The notes under the pieces were generated by a model. It did no database searches and was not told where the DNA came from. It saw only the letters and a program-made list of their open reading frames with translations. This document shows, piece after piece, positions 9,138-16,301 of a DNA stretch of 64,000 nt (its first letter is position 1; every line of letters starts with the position of its first letter). The stretch lies in the NCBI RefSeq assembly GCF_003075075.1, contig NZ_QCYM01000015.1:55682-119681 (forward strand). Direction: 5' to 3'. The position numbers were made by a program, and so were the translations under genes. Origin of the DNA: Labrenzia sp. 011. Its GTDB lineage: Bacteria; Pseudomonadota; Alphaproteobacteria; Rhizobiales; Stappiaceae.

Positions 9138-10160
9138 TCAGACACCGACAGCGCTGACGACGGGCGCGACATCCGCCTTGCCCGCGCCGTAACGGCCGTC
9201 GAGAAGCCGCATCAGGTTGTCCCAGGCGGTCACCGCGGGCAGCAGGCCTTCGTCAAGGCCCTGGAATTTCTTGCGCATGACCGCACGGGCCAGCTTGAAC
9301 TGAACCGTCTTGCAGGTGGTGGAAATCGCCCTGGCCTCGGCAGACGCCTCCTCAAGTCCCGGCCGTCCCTGGGCGGTCAGCCAGTCCAGATAGGAAGAAA
9401 ACAGCTCGAAATTCGCGCCGAGCTGGCGCAGCGTGTTGAAGGCATAGAGATGGAAGAAGCCGAAATCGCGCTCGCTCACCCTTTCCACCTGCCCGGGAAA
9501 TACCCGGGCAAAGGCCGCGACCGGATTTTCGGCGGGCCGGCGTTTCAGATGGCGGCGGAGCAGGTCTTCGGAAACCGACAGGACATGCTCATGCGAGGGC
9601 ATTTCCTCGGGAAACTTCACGAACTCGGCATAGGGCAAAAAGGCAACCGGCTTTTCGTGCGCGCCGCGCTGGAACACGCCATCGAAATCATCGCCTTCCA
9701 GCCGGTGCAGGCCCAGGCCGTGGAAATAGTCCATCGTCCGGTTTTCCGGATCCATCCGGTTGACGGCGACGGTCGTCTTGCCGTGAAACTCGTGATAGCC
9801 GACGCCCTGGGTATCGGGGAGGAAGTAGCTGTCCACCTCGACCAGCGACAGGCGCCCGCGTCCGATCTGGTGCAGAATATGGTTCTCCACCCGGTCGTAG
9901 ATCGCCAGTTCCGTGACCTTCAGGCCGTAGAGCGCTTCCAGATCCTCAAGCGGCACCTTGAAGAAGGTGAACTGGTCGCCCTCGAAGTCCTGGGTGACCG
10001 CATGGGCGAAACAGGCTTCCGGCGGCAGCCCGAGGGACGGCAGCACTTCTATCCAGACATCGAGATAGCAATTGGTTTCCGGCCAGTCCCGGTCCTGCGC
10101 ATGCAGGGGACTGCGCACATAGCGGGCCGCGTCCAGATTTTCAAAGACAGCATCTTTCAT
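9138..10160 (-). CDS. DUF1839 family protein, putative papain/BtrH-like acyltransferase
   Basis: 340 residues from the ATG at 10160; the frame extends upstream to 10256, but that would overlap the ligase gene. Seen: an N-terminal Cys in WPETNCYLDVW (Cys31), then EVDSYFLPDTQGVGYHEFHG with Asp110, Asp116, His123 and His126. This Cys ... D-x-x-x-LP ... H order resembles the BtrH N-terminal (NlpC/papain-like) domain, which moves acyl groups from ACP to an aminoglycoside. DUF1839 is known to sit beside amino acid:[carrier protein] ligases. My inference is that it removes the aminoacyl group from the ACP encoded upstream and passes it to an acceptor. The fold assignment is unproven. Confidence 0.8.
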   Translation of the reverse strand: MKDAVFENLDAARYVRSPLHAQDRDWPETNCYLDVWIEVLPSLGLPPEACFAHAVTQDFEGDQFTFFKVPLEDLEALYGLKVTELAIYDRVENHILHQIGRGRLSLVEVDSYFLPDTQGVGYHEFHGKTTVAVNRMDPENRTMDYFHGLGLHRLEGDDFDGVFQRGAHEKPVAFLPYAEFVKFPEEMPSHEHVLSVSEDLLRRHLKRRPAENPVAAFARVFPGQVERVSERDFGFFHLYAFNTLRQLGANFELFSSYLDWLTAQGRPGLEEASAEARAISTTCKTVQFKLARAVMRKKFQGLDEGLLPAVTAWDNLMRLLDGRYGAGKADVAPVVSAVGV

Positions 10161-10176
10161 CGGGTGTTCGATCCTC

Positions 10177-11085
10177 TCAGCCCCAAAGGGCCGACCTGAC
10201 GCCGTCGGGCCAGCGGGCAGTGTCGAACCCGTGATGGCGGAAAAGAGCAAGGGCAATCCGCTCGAGGCCGAAACCGACGCAGGCGGTGTGCGCGGGCGAA
10301 CCGTCCGCCTGACGGATGTCCCAGGCCTTGCCGAAATTGTCCATGTGATAGTTGAAGCTCATGCAGGCGGTCGGCTTTTCTTCCGTGGTGATCGGAACCA
10401 GCATCTCGAACTTCAGTTCCTGCTCGCGCTGACCGGAGGCCATGATCTTGCCGGCGCGCCCGAAGAAAGGATCGTTGGCGACATCCACGTGATGTGGCAG
10501 TTCCAGCCGTTTCATCATGTCCTGACCGCGTTCCTTCCAGGTTTCCCGGAAGGCCATCGTCTGCTCCGGCGAGCCGACACGCACATATTCGCGCTGCCGG
10601 AACATCTGCATCCGCGCCGGGTCCTTCGAGGGCTCGTGACGGAAGCAGTAGGACTGAAGGGCGACATAGGCGCCTTCCTGCGGCAGGGATCCTCGCCGGG
10701 ACAGGATCGGATAGAGCGGATAGCAGGCAGCGGGCGTGAGCGCGACCTGGGTCGGCTTCTGATGCTTCGACCAGTCATCCCCCGCGGCAATGCATTGCAA
10801 CAGTCCCATATGGTCGTGATCGTTGCCGCAAAAGGCGTGAACCGTGCCGGCAAGCTGGGGGAAGCTCTTCATGTAGCCGCTGGTCTCGAAGTCCTGCATG
10901 GTCATGCCCGGAGGAAAGACCATGGCTTCGGAAATTTCGTCCCGGCCGTAGCTCAGGGCAAAGGTTTCGAACCGCGAGATCACGTCCTCGAATTCACCGC
11001 TGCGGGCATAAAGACCGTCGACACCGCTGTCGTGCAGCACGCCTTCGGCGAAAAGCTGGTCCAGAAAAGAGACTTGCGCGTCCAT
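10177..11085 (-). CDS. Amino acid:[carrier protein] ligase (class II aaRS-like)
   Basis: 302 residues resembling the catalytic core of archaeal-type seryl-tRNA synthetase without its tRNA-binding arm. Motif 2 is [20 protein letters not shown] and motif 3 [14 protein letters not shown]. The predicted zinc ligands are Cys121, Glu166 and Cys269; their spacing (45 and 103) equals that of Cys131/Glu176/Cys279 as I recall them for the Bradyrhizobium enzyme. Such enzymes activate Gly or Ala with ATP and load it on the phosphopantetheine of a dedicated ACP, here the gene at 12274. It starts 3 bp after the acyl-CoA-dehydrogenase-like gene, so the genes are co-transcribed. Gly versus Ala cannot be decided by eye. 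Confidence 0.93.
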   Translation of the reverse strand: MDAQVSFLDQLFAEGVLHDSGVDGLYARSGEFEDVISRFETFALSYGRDEISEAMVFPPGMTMQDFETSGYMKSFPQLAGTVHAFCGNDHDHMGLLQCIAAGDDWSKHQKPTQVALTPAACYPLYPILSRRGSLPQEGAYVALQSYCFRHEPSKDPARMQMFRQREYVRVGSPEQTMAFRETWKERGQDMMKRLELPHHVDVANDPFFGRAGKIMASGQREQELKFEMLVPITTEEKPTACMSFNYHMDNFGKAWDIRQADGSPAHTACVGFGLERIALALFRHHGFDTARWPDGVRSALWG

Positions 11086-11088
11086 GGT

Positions 11089-12270
11089 TTACCCCAAAAG
11101 GCTGGTGTCTTGCTTGTTGACCAGCAGCATCGTCGACGTGTTGCCCAGAATCCGGTCATTGGAAATCATCAGCTGGGCCGAATGCGCATCGCGCAGGTGA
11201 CGGCCGAGGCTGAAGGGCGTGCCGTTCTTGTATCCGGCAATGCCGCAGATCAGCATGCAGTGATTGATGATGGTCAGGATGGTCTGCGACGTCCCGATCT
11301 TCACATTGTTCATGGCAACGGAAAAGCTCATGGCGTTCAGGGCATCGCCATCGCCCTTGCACTCCGCGAACTGCTTGAGGCCGGCCACCACATTGGCCTT
11401 CACCAGCTGCAGCAGGCTGGAGGCTTCCGCAAGACGCAGGGCGCCGGGAGGCATCTGGCCGGGAGACTTGCGCGCCGCCGCCTTCACGAAGCTCTGGGCG
11501 CGCGCCACCGCGTCGGCGGCAATTCCGTACCAGAGCGCGCCCCACAGAAGGTGAGACACGGCCAGCATGGACTGGGCGGCTATTTCCGCGAAGGGACGCG
11601 GCAGGATCTGGACGGCCGGGGCTTCTGCCTTGAAGATATATCCTTCCGAACAGGTGCCGCGCATGCCGAGGGTGTCCCACACACTTGTCCGCTCCAGCGT
11701 GTACTGGTCCTTCAGGAAGACCGTCGCGACCTGATCGGAATGGGCCGCATCCGGATTGCGGCGGGAGGTCACCATGATGGCATCGGCCTCGGCACCGTAG
11801 GAAATCACGGTCGCATCCTTGGTCAGCCGCGCGGTCTCTCCCTCCACCTCGATGGCGCACAGGGAATTGCGCAGATTGCCGCCGATGCCCGCCTCGCTGG
11901 TGGCGGAGGCGATCAGCAGCTGTTCTTCGCAGATGCGTTTCTGAAAGGATTCATGCCAGGCACTGCCGAGCGCGTAGTCGGAAAGACTGGCGACCTGGAT
12001 CTGGTGCATGGCGTAGGTCATGGCGGTCGATGCGCAGGCCTGCCCCAGAATCGCGCATATGTCGGCGATCTCGGTCATGGTCGCACCTTCGCCGCCGAAT
12101 TCCGGACGGATCAGGATGCCCATCAGGCGCTCTGCCTTGAGGGCGTCCATGCCCTCGGACGGAAAGCGGCCCTCGACATCCACCCGGTCGGCGTATTCAG
12201 CGGCAATTCCGGCGGCACGCCTGGCGCGCTCGGTCAGCCCCATGGCGGTAACCCTGCTGGCGGCGGTCAT
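11089..12270 (-). CDS. Acyl-CoA dehydrogenase-like flavoprotein
   Basis: 393 residues with the ACAD order: N-terminal helical domain, a central beta domain (IASATSEAGIGGNLRN, DTLGMRGTCSEGYIF) and a C-terminal helical domain (SLGRHLRDAHSAQLM). FAD is expected. Family members oxidise acyl thioesters at Calpha-Cbeta or act as flavin monooxygenases. Beside an ACP and an aminoacyl-ACP ligase the likely substrate is an aminoacyl- or acyl-S-ACP, as for PltE-type prolyl-PCP dehydrogenases. The canonical catalytic Glu is not obvious to me. A shorter start at the Met at 12243 is possible. Confidence 0.85.
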   Translation of the reverse strand: MTAASRVTAMGLTERARRAAGIAAEYADRVDVEGRFPSEGMDALKAERLMGILIRPEFGGEGATMTEIADICAILGQACASTAMTYAMHQIQVASLSDYALGSAWHESFQKRICEEQLLIASATSEAGIGGNLRNSLCAIEVEGETARLTKDATVISYGAEADAIMVTSRRNPDAAHSDQVATVFLKDQYTLERTSVWDTLGMRGTCSEGYIFKAEAPAVQILPRPFAEIAAQSMLAVSHLLWGALWYGIAADAVARAQSFVKAAARKSPGQMPPGALRLAEASSLLQLVKANVVAGLKQFAECKGDGDALNAMSFSVAMNNVKIGTSQTILTIINHCMLICGIAGYKNGTPFSLGRHLRDAHSAQLMISNDRILGNTSTMLLVNKQDTSLLG

Positions 12271-12273
12271 GAA

Positions 12274-12522
12274 TCAGGCCGCCTGCTCTTCGCGAATTTC
12301 CGTCAGCGCGGCGGCAATTGCCTCAACAGAAGAAAACGACTTGCGATTCAGCAGATGCTCGGGAAACTCGATATCGAATTCCTCTTCCAGAGCCAGCATC
12401 ACCTGAACCGATGCGAAGGAAGACAGACCGGCGTCATAGAGGTCCGCATTGTCATCGATGCTTTCAATCGCGACAGGCAGGTTGCCGTGTTTCGCCAGAA
12501 GGGTCCGAATAGCCTGTTTCAT
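12274..12522 (-). CDS. Dedicated acyl carrier protein
   Basis: 82 residues from ATG 12522, chosen over the upstream ATG at 12537 because AAGGA lies five bases before it. It is acidic, four-helix sized, with the phosphopantetheine site in DAGLSSFASVQVM (Ser35). It is not the fatty-acid AcpP, whose site reads DSLD. It is the likely carrier for the amino acid loaded by the ligase two genes downstream. It is the first gene of a five-gene operon with 0-16 bp gaps. A perfect 17-bp palindrome lies 22 bp before the start. Confidence 0.9.
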   Translation of the reverse strand: MKQAIRTLLAKHGNLPVAIESIDDNADLYDAGLSSFASVQVMLALEEEFDIEFPEHLLNRKSFSSVEAIAAALTEIREEQAA

Positions 12523-12543
12523 GTCAATCCTTGCCATTGCTGC

Positions 12544-12560
12544 CGGTTCACCGTGAACCG
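12544..12560 (-). promoter_or_regulatory. Perfect 17-bp palindrome in the ACP operon leader
   Basis: CGGTTCACCGTGAACCG: two 8-bp arms around a single C, just upstream of the ACP ribosome-binding site. Position and symmetry fit a repressor operator or an mRNA hairpin shielding the 5' leader. The cognate regulator is unknown. Confidence 0.45.
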
Positions 12561-12890
12561 ATGACTATGTTGAGAAGCTCTATTTTTCGCAAAAAAAGAA
12601 TAAACTGTACTTAAGGGGCATGGTAAAAAATTACAAATCAACTTTGGTTAAATTTTGTTAAGTAAATAAAGCGTAAACAACCGTGCACGCGCTCGATAAA
12701 TTAATTTGTATTCCTGCGTGTCAGGGCAAATATCCATAAAACCGTATTTTCAGATGCGCTGCAATGCTCAGACCATGCTGCCCAAAACGCCCTCCCGGCG
12801 AAAAGGCTGTGACGGAGCGCGGTGGCGATGTGCATAGGACAGCTGCTTCGCCAACGCGCGGTCCTGTGCCCCCGGCCGCCTTCAGGACTC
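12561..12890. promoter_or_regulatory. AT-rich intergenic region between the two halves of the ACP/glycan cluster
   Basis: About 330 bp with no gene. The part next to the ACP operon (about 12570-12725) is far more AT-rich than anything nearby, with runs such as TTTTTCGCAAAAAAAG and TAAATTTTGTTAAGTAAA, so it stands out against the GC-rich surroundings. Such tracts are typical of promoters silenced by Ros/MucR or H-NS-like proteins in rhizobia. No single sigma70 promoter is convincing. The remainder next to the methyltransferase stop (12726-12890) is GC-rich and featureless. Confidence 0.45.
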
Positions 12891-13688
12891 CTATGCGGGG
12901 AAAGCCGCGAAATCGAGGTGGCCGACTTCCGCGTGAAGCTCTCCTGAACGGATCTTGTTCTGGCGGTCACGCCACCAGGCCTCCAGAGCCGTCTTGTCCA
13001 GCCCGGTTTCCCGGCCGACCCGAACCCAGCCCTGCAGGAATTCCTGCAGAAAGCCGGAGGCAGCGGAGCCCGCCTGCCAGTCGGACGGTCCCCGAACCAC
13101 CCTGTATCCCCGGTCTTCAAAAAGTCCGGCCGCCCGGGCCGCCGCATCCGGGCCGAGCGCCGGGCCGAAGCCCTTGTCGGATTTCTGGTGTGCGTTCAGG
13201 GAGGCGCACATCTCGGCGTCAAAAGGATGGGACGGTTCGAACGCGGTGCGCCCGTCGTAGGTCAGGCTGGCAAGAAAGGGCTTTCCGGACCGGACAATCC
13301 GGTCCGTGAGGCGGAGCAGGAATTCGTCGGAGACAAGATCGAGAAAAGCCGATGTCGTGACGGCCTCCACATCCGCGAGCGGCAGCCCCTCCAGATCGCC
13401 GGCAAGATCGACCTGCCGGGTTTCAACCCCGCTTGCTGCTCCTCTGTCCCAGCGCGCGGCCGCCACCTCGAGCAGGGCCGGATCATGATCGGTGAGCAGC
13501 CAGTTCACCGGCTGGCGAAACTTTCCCTGCAGGGCGGCGATTGTCGACCCGGCGCCACTGGCCAGATCCAGAATCCGAAGGGGCCTTTCAGGCAGCTGCG
13601 CCAGGAAGGCCTCTTCCACGCCGGCGTTTCTGGCCGCCAGGTCGAGAGGCTCGCGCAGGGCCAGCCATTCAGACGAAAATCCGCTCAT
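12891..13688 (-). CDS. Class I SAM-dependent methyltransferase
   Basis: 265 residues with motif I ILDLASGAGSTIAAL, an acidic ribose-binding LLTDHDPALLEV, and a post-motif region LADVEAVTTSAFLDLVSDEF. It is cytoplasmic with no extra domains. Its ATG overlaps the stop of the GT4 gene (ATGA), so it is translated with it and is the last gene of the MDR-PTPS-GT4-methyltransferase operon. It presumably methylates the glycoside or its precursor; the acceptor is not known. Confidence 0.82.
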   Translation of the reverse strand: MSGFSSEWLALREPLDLAARNAGVEEAFLAQLPERPLRILDLASGAGSTIAALQGKFRQPVNWLLTDHDPALLEVAAARWDRGAASGVETRQVDLAGDLEGLPLADVEAVTTSAFLDLVSDEFLLRLTDRIVRSGKPFLASLTYDGRTAFEPSHPFDAEMCASLNAHQKSDKGFGPALGPDAAARAAGLFEDRGYRVVRGPSDWQAGSAASGFLQEFLQGWVRVGRETGLDKTALEAWWRDRQNKIRSGELHAEVGHLDFAAFPA

Positions 13689-14737
13689 AGGGCAAGCTCC
13701 TGCAGGGTTTGCGCAAATTGCGCGGCGGCATCCCGCCAGTCGGGCAGTCCTTCGGCGGCGGTCCGGGCCGCCTGCGCCATACGCGCGCGCGCGCCGGCAT
13801 CACCGATCAGCAGTTCCAGCGCCTCCCGGAGTGCCGGGACGTTCTCGATGCCGCAATAGATCGCCGCACCGTCGGGCAATGTCTCGCGGACGGCGCCGCC
13901 CCCGCTGCCGATCACCGGCAGGCCGTGGGCCAATGCTTCCGTATAGGCCATTCCATATCCCTCATAGCGGCTGGCAAGCACGAAGATGTCCGCGTTGCGG
14001 TAAAAGCCGCTCAGCGCGTCCGGCGGGACAGCCCCGTGAAACGTGATCCTGCCGGCAAGGTGCATGTCGCCGATCTGCTGCAACAGCGCGCGGTAACACT
14101 GCGGATCCGACTCCAGGCCGCCGACGATCTCCAGATGCCAGTTGCGCTCCCGCATTCCGGAGAGGGCCTGAAACAGGAGGTCATAGCCTTTTCTTGCAAC
14201 GACGGTCCCCACGGACAGCAGTCTCACGCCGTCCGCGGGTTCGCGCGCTATGGTGCCGGGGCGATCGGTGCCGGGAAGAACAACGGATATCCGCTGCGCC
14301 GGGTAACCGAACAGGTCCGCCACCTGGCGGGCGGTTGCCGGACTGGTCACGATCACATGCCGGGCGAAGGCAAGCGCCCTGTGCTCACTTTCGCGCAGGG
14401 CCTGCGCCTGCCCATCCGTCAGGCCGTTTTCCAGACACAGCGGGTGGTGCACCAGGGCGACCAGGGACAGGTGCTGGTCCAGCGCCGCCGCAGCCGCGGC
14501 CATGGCGCCGAAGGCCAGGCCGTCGATCACCACGCGGGACCCCTGGGGCAGTGCCGCGAGCCGCTTTTCCGCCGCGACCAGCGTTTGCGCGGACGGGGCG
14601 GGAAATCCCTCCCCGAGAGGCACAAGCTCCACCTGCCAGCCGAGATCCCGCAATCCGGCGATGATGCGGCGGTCATAGCCATAGCCGCCGGTCGGCGTGT
14701 CGAGATTGCCCGGGAAGGCGAGGAAGAGCTGGTTCAT
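13685..14737 (-). CDS. Family 4 glycosyltransferase
   Basis: 350 residues, GT-B fold. The N-terminal acceptor domain begins FLAFPGNLDTPTGGYGYDRR; the donor domain shows LLSVGTVVARKGYDLLFQAL and the EX7E-type region SRYEGYGMAYTEALAHGLPV. It is a retaining enzyme by family. It starts 6 bp after the PTPS-like gene and overlaps the methyltransferase, so it belongs to a four-gene operon. A PTPS-like protein plus a glycosyltransferase recalls pteridine-glycoside loci, but the PTPS here is degenerate. Donor and acceptor are unknown. Confidence 0.87.
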   Translation of the reverse strand: MNQLFLAFPGNLDTPTGGYGYDRRIIAGLRDLGWQVELVPLGEGFPAPSAQTLVAAEKRLAALPQGSRVVIDGLAFGAMAAAAAALDQHLSLVALVHHPLCLENGLTDGQAQALRESEHRALAFARHVIVTSPATARQVADLFGYPAQRISVVLPGTDRPGTIAREPADGVRLLSVGTVVARKGYDLLFQALSGMRERNWHLEIVGGLESDPQCYRALLQQIGDMHLAGRITFHGAVPPDALSGFYRNADIFVLASRYEGYGMAYTEALAHGLPVIGSGGGAVRETLPDGAAIYCGIENVPALREALELLIGDAGARARMAQAARTAAEGLPDWRDAAAQFAQTLQELAL

Positions 14738-14743
14738 GCCGGG

Positions 14744-15142
14744 TCAGATCGCGGCTTCGTACCAGGCGCGGGCAACGTGGGATTCCGAAATCGTCACCCG
14801 GATGGCCCCCAGGTCGCGCCCCGGACGGCCGAGCCGGTCCTCCCGGGCGGCTTTCGCCAGATGGTCGTGAATATGGCGGGTGAGGAATTCCGTCGTCGTG
14901 TTGGTTCCAGCAAAGGCGGGCACCTCGTCGAGATTCTTGTAGTTGAGCGGCTCGAGCACTTCCTTCAGGGCCTCATGTGCCCGGCCGATGTCGATGACCA
15001 CGCCGTTCTCGTCGAGCGTTTCGGCCAGAAAAGCCGCGTCGATGACGAAGGTCGCGCCATGAAGCGCCTGAGCGGGACCGAACAGCGCTCCCTTGAAGGA
15101 ATGGGCGATCATGACGTGGTCGCGGACTTCAACTGCATACAT
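14744..15142 (-). CDS. PTPS/QueD-like protein lacking canonical active-site residues
   Basis: 132 residues from ATG 15142, preferred because AGGAT precedes it at about 9 bases; an ATG at 15160 is also in frame. The fold pattern is that of 6-pyruvoyl/6-carboxytetrahydropterin synthase (RDHVMIAHSFKG, ALHGATFVIDAAF, NTTTEFLTRHI, TISESHVARAWYEA). Of the three zinc His, His14 and His28 are present but the last (second His of HGH) is Ala30, and there is no catalytic Cys between them. It is therefore unlikely to be a working QueD or PTPS and may bind or convert a different substrate. It is the second gene of the operon. Confidence 0.75.
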   Translation of the reverse strand: MYAVEVRDHVMIAHSFKGALFGPAQALHGATFVIDAAFLAETLDENGVVIDIGRAHEALKEVLEPLNYKNLDEVPAFAGTNTTTEFLTRHIHDHLAKAAREDRLGRPGRDLGAIRVTISESHVARAWYEAAI

Positions 15143-15189
15143 TTGGATGGATCCTGACATTAAAAAGGAAGGGACGAGGTGAGACCGGA

Positions 15190-16191
15190 TCAGCCCGGGC
15201 TGCCGTCATAGACGACAACCGCAGTGAGCACATCCGAAGCCTTGTCCAGCAGGGTCGGCAGTTGCGCGGGCAGATCCGGAAATAAAACCCGATGACTGAT
15301 CAGCCGGTCCAGAGCCGAATCCTGCAGCAGGGACAGGGCCGTTTCCAACCGGCGCCGGTAGGTCCAGCGGGCCTGCCGCTCTGCGGGAATGGTGCCGACC
15401 TGGCTGGAGATCAGCTTCAGGCGACGGCAATGGAAATCGGCGCCGAGCGGCGCCAGCACGTCGCGGTCGCCATACCAGCTCATTTCGACAACGCTGGTCC
15501 CGTCCCCGGCGCAGGCCAGCGCCGTTGCCAGGCCGGCCGAGCTGGCGCTGGTGTGAAACACCAGATCCTGGCCGCGCGGTGCGTGTCCGGGGAGCGCGAA
15601 TTCCAGACCCAGCTCCGCAGCCGTTCGTGACCGTGCGGCATTCGTGTCGACCAGCGTCACCCGCGTCGCGGGAATCCTGCTTGCCAGATAGGCGGTCAAC
15701 AATCCGACCACCCCGCCGCCAACCACGCAGATGTGATCCCCAGGTGATGGTTTTCCGTCCCATAAAGCGTTGATCGCGGTTTCCATATTGGACGCCAGAA
15801 CGGCTCTTTCGGCCGGAATGCCGGCCGGAACGGGCACGCAGGCACTGGATGGGAGAACAAAGACATCTTGATGCGGATAGAGCGAAAAAACGATGCGGTC
15901 GACAAGGGCGGGATCCCCTTCCAGCACCCTGCCGACATTGGCGTAACCGTATTTCACCGGAAAGGGAAAGTCTCCGGCCTGAAAAGGTGCCCGCATCCGC
16001 TGCCATTCGCTTTCGGGAACTTCTCCGCGCAAGACGAGGCCTTCCGTGCCCCGGCTGATACCGCTGAAGAGAGTTCGAACCAGAACCTCGCCGGCCTGCG
16101 GTCTTTCGCATGGCGCGGCATCGATTGCGCATTGCGCCGGGCCGGTATACCAGAGCGCCTGAGACCGGGGTGTGTCGTCCATCACCGCCAT
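15190..16191 (-). CDS. BchC-like medium-chain dehydrogenase/reductase (zinc ligands absent)
   Basis: 333 residues: GroES-like N-terminal part (FSGISRGTEGLVLRGEVPE, VKYGYANVGRVLEG), then a Rossmann domain with ICVVGGGVVGLLTAYLAS and VTLVDTNAARS. SGISxGTE is typical of BchC-type MDRs. The usual zinc-binding Cys and the four-Cys structural zinc loop are missing, so it is probably a zinc-independent reductase. It is the first gene of the MDR-PTPS-GT4-methyltransferase operon and is divergent from the OpgH-like gene. AGGAAGAG lies about 10 bases before the ATG. A TTGACA (16236-16241 on the minus strand) could serve as its -35, but no good -10 follows. Confidence 0.82.
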   Translation of the reverse strand: MAVMDDTPRSQALWYTGPAQCAIDAAPCERPQAGEVLVRTLFSGISRGTEGLVLRGEVPESEWQRMRAPFQAGDFPFPVKYGYANVGRVLEGDPALVDRIVFSLYPHQDVFVLPSSACVPVPAGIPAERAVLASNMETAINALWDGKPSPGDHICVVGGGVVGLLTAYLASRIPATRVTLVDTNAARSRTAAELGLEFALPGHAPRGQDLVFHTSASSAGLATALACAGDGTSVVEMSWYGDRDVLAPLGADFHCRRLKLISSQVGTIPAERQARWTYRRRLETALSLLQDSALDRLISHRVLFPDLPAQLPTLLDKASDVLTAVVVYDGSPG

Positions 16192-16301
16192 AATTCCGCT
16201 CTTCCTTTACGGTTCATGATCATCCACGCAGCCTCTGTCAACGTAGGGACACTTTGACATGCGCACTATCGCCATGATCGCCCTGATTGGAAGTCAAAAA
16301 A

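Noticed and set aside
10231..12564. 777-codon plus-strand ORF over the ligase/ACAD/ACP genes, and similar long antisense ORFs at 8394-10199, 25478-27973, 44411-47530 and 54844-57384
   Set aside because: Antisense shadows of clear genes in GC-rich DNA; their translations are His/Gly/Arg/Gln-rich with no domain.
12640..12670. CtrA-type TTAA-N7-TTAA site in the AT-rich tract
   Set aside because: The two TTAA elements are 6 bp apart, not 7, and such tetramers are expected by chance in AT-rich DNA.
14744..15142. Annotation as QueD, or as part of a cyanopterin-type pteridine glycoside pathway with the GT4
   Set aside because: Catalytic Cys and one zinc His are missing, and no GTP cyclohydrolase or sepiapterin reductase is nearby.
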